Positions 55,391 through 64,000 of a DNA stretch of 64,000 nucleotides are shown here, piece by piece. How positions within the stretch are numbered: position 1 is the first letter of the stretch; each line of letters starts with the position of its first letter. The DNA comes from Cryptomeria japonica (taxonomy: Eukaryota; Streptophyta; Pinopsida; Cupressales; Cupressaceae), in the NCBI RefSeq assembly GCF_030272615.1, contig NC_081410.1, forward strand, positions 115,827,140 to 115,891,139, read 5' to 3'. The notes below the pieces were generated by a model that made no database searches, was not told where the DNA came from, and worked only from the letters and a program-made list of their open reading frames with translations. Position numbers and translations under genes: made by a program.

Positions 55391-56993
55391 TGTTGGCATT
55401 ATGTGAACTAGCATGAAGACATAATGACATTGTATGTTGTCATTGATGTCAATATGTATTATGAAGTGAATCAGCATATGTGATATGTGAAGAGAGGGAA
55501 CCGACATATGTATGAACTGGTTTATATGCCAAAGTGAAGTGACATATTTGTTCAAGATGAACCGGCATGTAGTTATGGGAACTGGCACATGGAAGCATCG
55601 TATGACTATCGGTTGGTAGGTAGTTTCCACTTCAGGATTTCCAGTTGGAGTACCTCAAGTCTGTGTGACTCAATCGGTGATCTTTTTGTGATGAGTTAGC
55701 AATATAATGGAGGACAGATCATGTTTCCACGTAAGCTCTGTGCACGTGAAGGATCTTGCATGAAGAAGACTATTCCTATATACCTCGGGAATGTGTGAAG
55801 TCTGTCAAATGGTGATAACGCGTGATGGGTTATCAGCCACCATGAAATCAGTGGAAAATGGACGATGGAGAATGTCTTGAGATCGATTCAAGACTGTTGC
55901 ATTTAATGCAGTATGATTCAATGGTCAGGATTGGACTGCTTGAATTGCTTAACCTAACAGGTTTAGGGTTTAGGGTTTTTGCTACCGACCTATCTGTTTC
56001 CTATAAGGTCGATGTTGTGTTTCTTTCTAGGGTTGTTGGAAAAAGTTGTGTGTGTGTATCCTAGGGAAGTGATACGTGATTCTTGCTAGACCAAAGGAGA
56101 GAAGAGATACCTGCAAAGTGAATGTGCAGAAGGTGAAGAGGAGCCAAAATGGATCTGCATTAGCATTGAGTGTTGTTACCAGATCATTGTAATTCCTGTT
56201 GATCTCTAGCCACTTCAACAGTTGTAAAATCCCCTAACAGGGTAGCCTTAACTGGCTTGTTGCAAAATCCCCTAATAGGGTGGTCTTAACAGGCTTGATT
56301 CAAATCCCTTAACCGGGTAACTCGAGGTTAATGAGTTCTGAGAAGCTATAGAGCTCTAGAGATCCTTTAGCTATTGAGTTATTGAAATCCTCTAACAAGG
56401 TGACCCTACTGGGTTTAACCCTTAACCGGGTATTGTTGCTATCCCTTAACCGGGTGATTCCTAACAAGATCGGTTCCTAGCAGAGCCTATTGTAATGTCT
56501 TTAACCAGACAAGGCTCCTAACAGAGCAAACTTCTAAAGAGTTCAAAAGCAACTTGTGGGTATTCATCCCCACCGTGGTTTTTCCCAATTGGATTTCCAC
56601 ATGAAAAATATGTGTGTCACGTGAAATGCTTTTATATTGTGATGCTTTGTTTTACCTGTTGAGCATATGAAGGTTCTATGTTTTATGCCTATCTATAAAA
56701 CATATTGAACTCATTGTTGTGAAGAGCTGATGATTAAGTTTACCTATTTATGCATGAGAGTATAATGATACTGTAGTATTGAGCTAAGAGGAAAGCTTAT
56801 TGAGTGACCAGATCATGACTAATTGAGCAGTACTGGATGTTACCGGTTGCACTCTGTTTTTACCAGTATCCCTATTTGTCAGTCACTTGGAGTATTTGCA
56901 GTCAAACCGGTTTTGGACAATATTTGTGTTTGTACTGATTCACCCCCCCTCTCAGTACCGGTTTGGTACTAGTGGTTCATCATTGAGTTATCA
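55391..56993 (+). repeat. Solo copia-type LTR (1.6 kb) inside element 4
   Basis: It begins TGTTGGCATTATG and ends GAGTTATCA, framed by a perfect TTCTC duplication. It carries TTGTCATTGATGTCAA at 55438-55453 and GATTCACCCCCCCTCTCAGT near its end (56938-56957), like elements 2 and 3. It also holds an array of TTAACCGGGT-like words (56227-56460). No internal sequence or second LTR exists, so it arose by LTR-LTR recombination. Confidence 0.88.
56227..56460 (+). repeat. Repeated AATCCCCTAACAGGGT / CCCTTAACCGGGT motif
   Basis: Copies of AAAATCCCCTAACAGGGT or CCCTTAACCGGGT occur near 56227, 56265, 56303, 56386, 56419 and 56441 within the solo LTR. Each is a short imperfect palindrome around TTAAC. 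Confidence 0.75.
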
Positions 56994-56998
56994 TTCTC

Positions 56999-58626
56999 AT
57001 TGTCTTTACACTTGGGGGGCAATGATTTATCTCCCTCTCTCCTTCTCTAAGGATCCACTTTTTCTTTGTTGACTTGTGTTTGCTTATGATTTGATGTTAT
57101 TCCTTATGTGAAGTTGTTGTTTTCTCAAGAATTATCTCTTATGAAAGAGGTGTAAGTCATTGGCTACAATCTCTTCTTCACTTAACAATGTACATCTATC
57201 ATAAACTTACCCTCTCTCATTGGGTTTAAAGTGTGTCATCCTTCATCAAGAATATCTTTCACCTAGCAATAGGGGTGAGGTATGCATTCTTGTTCTCCTT
57301 CCCTTCTTTTGGTAGAAGATGTTATATTTGTTCAAGATAGCTCCTCTTGGAGGTAGATGTCTTTTGAGCAAATATCTCTTCTCCTCCAATGATCTCCTTT
57401 ACATTTGTTGCAAGATATCTCCTTTTCCACTATCTTATCCTTTCTTGGAGAGTATCTCCTCTTTAGCTTGGATTTATGACATTGTTGCCTAAAGGATATC
57501 TCCTTGGTGTTGAAGGTTAGGTATCCTTGTTTCTATCTCCCTTAAGACATCAACATAGTGCTATGTTGACATCTTAAGGGAGGGGGGGACACCCATATCG
57601 CTCCCTTTGTACCATATTGTGCCATATTTTTGCATGTCTTAGATGAGGTCTTCATTCTCGAAACCAGAGAAAAACTCTTACATGAGATGCTTCACGCCCG
57701 AAACCAGATGCACCATTTGATATATGTCTTAGACGAGGTAACACATCACCGAAACCAGAGAAAATCTCTTACATGGGATATCCTCGAAACTAGACATGTA
57801 TTCATTTCAATCAAAGTTACACATTCTCAAAACCAGAGCAAAACTCTTAAATGAGATGTTCCAAAATTCACACATTCGCCCCTTGGCATTAGCACACACA
57901 CTTGCACACACAATCGCCCCTTGGAATTTAAAATTAAATTATTTCTTAAATAGGTTGAATTACACTCGAGACTAGAGGAAACAAACTGTTATACGGGGTG
58001 CTATACACTTGAAACCTGACATCACTTGCACACAGGCACAAGGATGAGTGGAACTAGAGGAATAGGGCTAGACCATTCCTACTCTCCTCCCCAACATGGA
58101 TTACCTAGATGCAAACATCTAGGGGCGAGGTATCTATGGTCTCTTTTCCATCACTCTTCTCATGGATCACCTGGATACACACATCTAGCATGTATTCATG
58201 CTCTCCCTTCTTCCTCTCATGAACTCATAGCTTTCTATTGATAGTTCATGGATGATGATTGCTTTGCTCTTTTTTGTGATCACTTGTGTTCGTGAGATGA
58301 CATTTTTCAAGAATGATATTAGTTGTTGAGACATTTTGATATTGAGGTCTCTTCGGCTAGTTTACTTGAGGTCTTGTTTTGGTCTTTAGCTTATACTGTG
58401 TGTCTTTTGCATTTGTCTGTCTTTTTGTCTTTGTTTGACTGATTTCTTTTATCTTTTTTTTATGTGCCCTTGTATATGTTTGAGCGAGTTAAAATCCTAA
58501 GATTGGGAGCTTGGTTCCTCTAAATTAGCAATATCTTATACTCCTTGTGATCTTGCTCTGCATTCCTTATCTTCATCTCTCTTATTCTACTTTTCCATGA
58601 GTATTTGCATAAGCTCATACTCTTTC
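56999..58626 (+). other. Element 4 3' region, continued, no gene
   Basis: Pyrimidine-rich sequence with CTTGGGGGGCAAT (57012) and CTTAAGGGAGGGGGGGAC (57571) purine-tract-like phrases, and the repeat set at 57650-58020. Only short meaningless frames are open. Confidence 0.55.
57650..58020 (+). repeat. GAAACCAGAG...CTCTTACATG repeat set
   Basis: The phrase CGAAACCAGAGAAAAACTCT followed by TACATGAGATG recurs near 57659, 57700, 57750, 57780, 57827 and 57965 with variation and uneven spacing. The phrase has the same order as the reverse complement of the 50-bp array in gypsy-1 (GAAACCAGAGG...CTTATACAGGATG). Confidence 0.7.
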
Positions 58627-58642
58627 TAAAGTGGGGGCTAAA
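58627..58642 (+). promoter_or_regulatory. Polypurine tract of element 4
   Basis: AAAGTGGGGGCTAAA immediately precedes the TGTAGTGTCC start of the 3' LTR and fixes plus orientation. Confidence 0.85.
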
Positions 58643-59766
58643 TGTAGTGTCCTAAAATTGCACCCCTTGCAATTTTGATCATATTTGGGACTCTCTACAC
58701 CTATTTATTCCTCTACCATGCAACAATGTTCATATTATATCATTTCACCTTTCATAGCACCTTACCCCTGGCCCAAATATGGGGTAGAATTAGAGCGTGG
58801 AACCTTGATCCTCACTAGGACCATGGCGCCAGACTATGGTCCTCCTTAGGTGGGCCCTAATTTAAAGCCCTTGCCCTATCCAAATTTTGAGCAGGAATCC
58901 CCTCTCTAAGTTGGCCTATGTTAGAAAATTAATACGTTTGATGATGGGTAAGTGTATAAGGAGGTATTTCCCTCTCATTTGAAGATAGATATACACAATA
59001 AGGCAAGGAGATAGGTGAACATAAGGAAAACTACAATCAAGCATTGAAGCATTCATCATCAAGCATTTCTAGAGGTCTTCAAGGCTGTATATTCTTCATC
59101 TATCCATTGTGAAGCACCATTAATCATTCATTTGCAAGCATGTGTGTGTTAGGGTTTTCTCATGTTCATGCCATTTAATACAACATATGTGATTACATTC
59201 AAGAAGAAAAGCATCATCATCATTCATTATAGATCTGGGGTATATCTTTCCATCATTTATTTCAAGTATTTGTAGTATTTCATTCAAGGTTGATTGCAAA
59301 CTAGGGTTTGACTTAGGCAAGCCCTTATTCCCAACCTTTTCCCCCTTCTTTTTGTGTCTAGGAAACAGGTACAAAGCTATACTATTCAAAATAAGCTTCA
59401 TTCATAGAGATGAATCAACCCTTTTCAACGTGCAAAAAGTTCATAGGATTGTGGTGTCACATTTTGGTCACAATTTTTTAGGAGCTATTTTGAGGGTCAG
59501 ATCCGACTTGGCTTATATTGCTCAATTCCAAGTGCCCAACTCGATCATGCATCCGTAGCTCATTGTTTTCTCCGTTTTACCTTCATTTTTCAACACTTTA
59601 CCTAAATCAATCCAATCCATTTATTATTCTGTCCTTATCTACTTTGTGACTGAATCTAGTGGATTCCCTTATCTCTTTTGAATGTAAAGGCACCCCAACT
59701 AAAAATTGATTTGGTGATTTCTCCCTCCTATGTTACCAATTGCCAAATCAAATTTTCCCCTTTATA
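58643..59766 (+). repeat. 3' LTR of element 4
   Basis: This 1124-bp LTR matches 51065-52262 with a deletion after CTCTCTACACC near 58700 and scattered changes. It ends CCCCTTTATA, where the 5' LTR has CTCTTTACA. Confidence 0.9.
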
Positions 59767-60018
59767 ATAACATCTCTATTTTTTCCTTTGACAGACCAAA
59801 TGAAGAAGGGTGGCAAGGAAGACTATTGGAATCTTTGTGTTGACCCTATATTTGTGGTCCATTCTTAGAAAAAGATCACCCAAGATTTGCTTCACAATCC
59901 TGGAGATAACAAAATGATATTCAACCATTACTTCCTGCAATCTCTTCTCTTGGATATCTCCTATAAACATCATTTGCCTCTTTTTTGACAAAAGCCGGAT
60001 TGGGGAATCCATGTTCAC
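59767..60018 (-). pseudogene. Unassigned minus-strand coding relic, part 1
   Basis: A minus-strand ATG at about 60012 starts a frame of some 80 residues with MDSPIRLLSKKRQMMFIGDI and EKRLQEVMVEYHFVISRIVK. The upstream 200 bases (60020-60200) contain CCCTAGGGTTTGTTC, similar to a plant 5' leader. A frameshifted continuation reads across the element 4 insertion into 51059-50570. The product is unknown. Confidence 0.5.
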
Positions 60019-60799
60019 AACTTTGAAGCTAATCTTGCAACCACCAAGAAATCAACTAGAAAAGAACAAACCCTAGGGAAAAGCAACGAGCAAATATGGA
60101 AGAAGGGCGTAGAAAAAAAAGACTATTACGAAAGCTTGGAGAGGACGCAACATGCAAATAACCAAGAAAAGGCCTAGAATGTTAATTCCCATAAAATCTA
60201 ATAAATGCAAAGGAAAGTTGGTGGCTTTCTGCCAACTTAAAAGGCAAGCCTATCGACAACGACTCTAAAAACATGGATATCGAAGGAGCAAAAATAATAC
60301 TAATATAAGTTATCACCGCCAAATTTAAAAATATGATGAGAGTAATGAAGGGCTATATGACTTGACTACTACCACTGAAAGAGGAAGGCAACTCCCTAAA
60401 GAATAAATAATATTATCTATTTAAAGAAAATTTAAAATTGACTTGCTAACTGAACTCATTCCCATTACAAACCTTCACCTACCAACAAAAGGCAGGAAAA
60501 CATTTAAAAGAATCCACCCTCCTTATTTTAATTTTCTGACATATCACCTTAGAGTTTAATCTGTTTATAAAAACCTTGAATAAATATGATGGAGCCATTT
60601 CAGGATGTCCATTGGCTTTCAAAATTGATGTCTATTTGGATCTGAATTACAAATTGGAGGTCATCCTTATAAAATAGTCGTTGAGGTTAGAGTCTCCAAG
60701 ATTCCTCCCAATATTGTTAAAATATCTTTGAAATTTAATTCAAATATTGAAGAGAAGGGGAATGTTAACACCCACATGGGACTAGTTAATATCTGAGGA
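60019..60799 (-). other. Leader of unassigned relic and 3' tail of LINE, no gene
   Basis: The part nearest 60019 looks like a 5' leader of the unassigned relic. The part nearest 60800 should be the untranslated tail of the LINE. No boundary between them could be placed. Confidence 0.4.
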
Positions 60800-61404
60800 A
60801 ATTATGCTATACTTCTCATTATACCCATCTGCTCCACTATTGGCTAAAATATTTGTCGATTTATTGGCTTCTCTCTAAATGTGATTGATTGTGAAAGATT
60901 AAAAGCCTTTGAGTAAATCTGTTGCTCTTCCTAGGAATGGATTTAGTCTCCAATTTGGAGTGTAGCTAGATCTAAGAGAATTGATATAATTGTTGAGTCT
61001 CCTTCGATTTGTATCTTTTTGAGACCAAGTTCCCTACAAATTGAAATTCCTTCAATAGCAGCTTGAATTTATTTCACATTATTTGTATCCTTTGATAGTG
61101 ATTTTGATTGCTTAGCTACAATTAGACCATCTAAGGAGTGAATAATACAATATGCACCTAAGACCCCTAGATTTCCTCTCGAAGCCCCATCAAAATTTAG
61201 TTTATACCAACCAGCCTTTGGTGGAGACCATACTACCTTCTTTCTTAAATTTGCTGACTCTTCACCCCCTTTCCCAACAAAGGGAGGAATCTTTAAACCA
61301 TACCAGTTTTCTCTCATCTTGCTATCCCAATAACAAAATTGAGCATTTCTTGAAAATTGGGTCAAGAAACCACTATTTACTACCTCCACAATGGTAGCTT
61401 CCAA
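60800..61404 (-). pseudogene. LINE ORF2 C-terminal RNase H domain
   Basis: The minus strand reads WSPPKAGWYKLNFDGASRGN (about 61166-61230), then after a stop near 61070 AAIEGISICRELGLKKIQIE and a degraded end with REAN and ILANSGADG (about 60816-60870). This is the RNase H domain found at the end of plant L1 ORF2. The Asp of the first motif is kept. Stops interrupt the rest. Confidence 0.85.
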
Positions 61405-62736
61405 TTTGTTAATTATGCTTTCCCATGGTAATTTCTCCCCTCTAAAAATTCTTCTATTCCTTTCCTTCCAAATTTCCCAAATAGTTACAGAAGGGGAAGA
61501 AATCTATGAATGAAATAGACTTGAAGAGTAAAGATTAGGCTAACTTTTGAAAAGACTCAAGACATTATTTTGCAAAGCAGAAAACCAACCTAATTTAGCA
61601 CAAATCCATTGACAACACTTCAAGGAAAAGGGATGGGATAGAAGGATATGGTTGATAGGTTCTTCCTCCAGCTTGCATAGAACACATTTTGAAGGCCCTG
61701 AGAACCCAATCTTTTTGAACCATTCTGCTGTTAGGATTCTTCCCTATAATGCTACCCATGCAAAATAACCAACTTTAGGAAGACATCTTTATCCTAACAT
61801 AGACAAATAAGGATATCAACTCTTTCAAAATGTTGTATTTGGACTATTGCTTTGTAGCCATCCTTTGAATTGTAATTCCCTGTATTTTCCCTAGCCAAAT
61901 GATTACATCCAAGCTAGCTTTGATTACTAAAGATCTATGCTTTAGAATATCCTTAAGAGCATTAATTTCATCTTTGTCTGCTGGAAATTCTTCAAAGTTT
62001 TTCCATTTCCAACCTAAGGATAGATTCCTCATATCCTTTTCAATATAGTCTTTGACAAAGAGACCTCACCTATTTTCAACAATAGTTATAAGATTGATCT
62101 GGCCCATCTCTGAGTCTAAAGGAGAATAACCTCCCCATTAATTTGACCAAAACATAGCTTTTCCCCCATCTTTCACATTCCATGAAATATTTTCTGACAT
62201 GAGATTTCTGCAACTCAAGATAAAGTTCCAGACCCTTGATCCTTTTGGAGGGTTAAGAGTTCTGAAAGTTCCTTGTTTACTCATATCATCCAAATATTTT
62301 CCTTTGAGAACTCTAACCTTTGTCCAATTAGGATTGCAGTAGATTTTTCAAATTAGCTTCGCTCCTAAAGCTTTGTTCTTCCATAATTGGTTTCTCAGAC
62401 CAATGCCCCCACAACATTTGGGTTTACAAACTTTATCTTGTGCTATCAAAGCCAATTTCCTTTTTTCGGCCATTCCTTGCTAGAAGAAGGATCTCATTTT
62501 ATTTACTAGTTTTGTGTTCACTCCAATTGAAAGGGATAAAAAAGACATAAGATATATTGGAATAGTAGAGAGGATTGTCTTCAACATGATAATTCTACTT
62601 TCCCAAGATAGCCATTTTTTATTTCCAAGACTCCATATTCTTGTCTGTCGTTTCACCCATCAAAACCCAGATTTTGGAGGTTCTAATACCTTTGTCTAAG
62701 GGTAAACCTAGGTAAATGCAAGGAAGTTTCCCTTCT
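61405..62736 (-). pseudogene. LINE ORF2 linker and zf-RVT region
   Basis: Near 61660-61800 the minus strand encodes ILTAEWFKKIGFSGPSKCVL followed by CKLEEEPINHILLSHPFSLK, the zf-RVT zinc-binding region, then WEIWKERNRRIFRGEKLPWE. The part between 61850 and 62736 corresponds to the RT-zf-RVT linker and is heavily mutated, with short open frames only. Confidence 0.8.
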
Positions 62737-64000
62737 TTAAAATTGAGGAGAGCAAGGATTTGGGCATCTATATTCTTTTTTTGCATTGAAGAAGATAATA
62801 CCTAAATTTACTTTATTTACGAACTGTCTTGAAGCTAAATTATATATCCTTAGAATTTTCTTGAAATAGATTGCTTCTCTTCTTTTCGCTTTACCAAATA
62901 ACATTGTATCATCTACAAATTGTTGATGAGTAACCGTCTCTACTACATTGGTAATCCTTATACCTCTAATCAATCTGTCCTACTAGTATTTGAGAAAAGA
63001 TCCGCCCGAAGATTCAATAAGGATGATGAAGAGGAAGGGTGAGATTGGATCTCCCGACCAAATTCCTCTAGAAGATTCAAAGAAGCCTTGAGGAGAATCA
63101 TTAACTAAGATTGAAAAGTGTGGAGTAGAGATATAGTAAAAGATTAAATTGATCCACTTTTTCGAGAATCCAAAGGTCTCCAAACATTTGTATAAGAAAC
63201 TCCAATCTACTTTGTCATATTTCTTATTGATATCCATTTTGATCAACATACTAGGATGTTTGTTGATTTGCAAAGAATGGATTGCTTCTTGGGCTATGAT
63301 GACTCCATCCACAATGGATCTCCTTGGGACAAAACTGGTTTATTCTTTCGAGTTTATTAAAGGTAGTACCAACTCCAGTCTATTTGCTAGAACTTTTGAA
63401 ATGATCTTATAAATGGTATTGCCGAGGGAAATAGGTCTAAAGTCCTCAAATTTTGAGCACTTATCTTTCTTCGAGGCCAATACAATGAAAGTATTATTGA
63501 TCTCTTTCAAAAAATTGCTTGAATTTCTAGCTATCTCTAAGGCTCTAGTAAGCTCATTTCCTAAGATAGGCCAACATTTTTGGAAGAAACAAGTCGAGAA
63601 TCCGTCTGGACCCAGAGATTTTTCTATGTGAAGTTGTTTTAAAACTTTCTCTACTTCCTGAGAGGAAACTTTTTGGTTTAACTTTGAGTTAACTTCTTTT
63701 GATACGTTATTTGGGATGTTTCTCAATAATTCCTTTTGAGATTTTAAATCCGATCCTTCCCAATTATTAAGAATATCTGTAAAGAAAGACACTGATTTTT
63801 TTTAAAATTTCCTCCAAATATTCAATCATATTGTCTTGTTCCTCTTTAATTCTCTAAATTGTATAAAAGGATTTGCTTTCTTTAGTGCTATTATGAAAGA
63901 ATTTAGAATTTCTATCACCTTTTGAGAGCCATACATCTCTTAATATTTGTCTCCAAAATATATTCCTCCTTTGCTACATGGCGCCGAAGTAGTTCCATCT
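62737..64000 (-). pseudogene. LINE ORF2 reverse transcriptase (runs off right edge)
   Basis: Minus-strand segments carry, from the 5' side, IEKSLGPDGFSTCFFQKCW and KFEDFRPISLGNTIYKIISK (63340-63792), MLIKMDINKKYDKVDW and SPQGFFESSRGIWSGDPISP (62983-63312), then FVDDTMLFG at about 62905-62919. These are the blocks of RVT_1 of plant L1 elements, in order. Stops and frameshifts occur between segments. The endonuclease domain would lie beyond the window. Confidence 0.93.

Larger units (their letters stand above)
51065..59766 (+). mobile_element. Pol-less gypsy element 4 (8.7 kb including a nested solo LTR)
   Basis: Paired 1.1-1.2 kb LTRs, a purine tract AAAGTGGGGGCTAAA before the right LTR and a four-of-five target duplication define the element. 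The interior carries a gag-like ORF with G-patch and zinc knuckles but no protease active site, RT, RNase H or integrase. This is a LARD-type derivative that kept a nucleic-acid-binding ORF. It is interrupted at 55391 by a solo LTR. The element inserted into an unassigned minus-strand coding relic. Confidence 0.88.

Noticed and set aside
57630-57854. Small gene with repeated motifs
   Set aside because: The open frame is the translation of the GAAACCAGAG repeat set in the element 4 3' region.

Overview
The window looks like a non-genic stretch of a large, repeat-rich plant nuclear genome. It is AT-rich and made almost wholly of nested, decaying retrotransposons. No host gene, rRNA, tRNA gene or CRISPR array could be supported. 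A gymnosperm source is my guess, from the long LTRs, the nesting depth and the slow-decay style; it is inference, not shown by the sequence.

Layout from left to right. (1) 1-18372 holds a minus-strand Ty3/gypsy element of Tat type with 1.5 kb LTRs. It has a tRNA-matching primer site at 16825-16851, gag, protease, a G-patch, RT, two RNase H domains and integrase, all broken by stops and frameshifts. Its leader is interrupted by a 2.8 kb pol-less LTR element (13437-16212, TSD GTTTT). (2) 20733-26430 is a plus-strand copia-type element with TSD TGGAT. It has gag with zinc knuckles and a second unrecognised ORF, but no pol. It sits in what may be the LTR of an older minus-strand element. (3) 26733-27803 is a candidate terminal-inverted-repeat DNA element with a CpG-rich palindrome cluster. 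(4) 29363-30720 is a minus-strand LINE ORF1 relic split by a solo LTR (30177-30568). (5) 30778-39520 is an old plus-strand gypsy pol relic split by a near-complete copia element (31282-37893). (6) 39860-49690 is a second LINE ORF1 relic split by an 8.5 kb insertion (40500-48985, TSD ATATC). That insertion contains a minus copia-type LTR, which in turn contains a 2.2 kb solo LTR (41507-43748, TSD TATAG), giving four nested levels. (7) 51065-59766 is a plus-strand pol-less gypsy element with a gag-like ORF, a G-patch and zinc knuckles, split by a solo LTR (55391-56993, TSD TTCTC). It sits inside an unassigned minus-strand coding relic. (8) 60800-64000 is a LINE ORF2 relic on the minus strand (RT, zf-RVT, RNase H) running off the right edge.

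Relative order of events can be read from target-site duplications and from reading frames that resume across each insertion. No complete, intact mobile-element coding set is present. The copia element at 31282 retains most domains but has lost the protease motif and the integrase core, and the two pol-less LTR elements could only move in trans.

The most unusual signals are strictly 21-bp phased ATGCGCYA arrays in the gypsy leader, which read as heptad repeats on the element sense strand, and a similar 21-bp array in the unrelated LTR at 46991-47238. Others are a near-palindromic 16-mer shared by four copia-type LTR families, G-patch motifs in both gypsy families, and an unknown ORF in place of pol.
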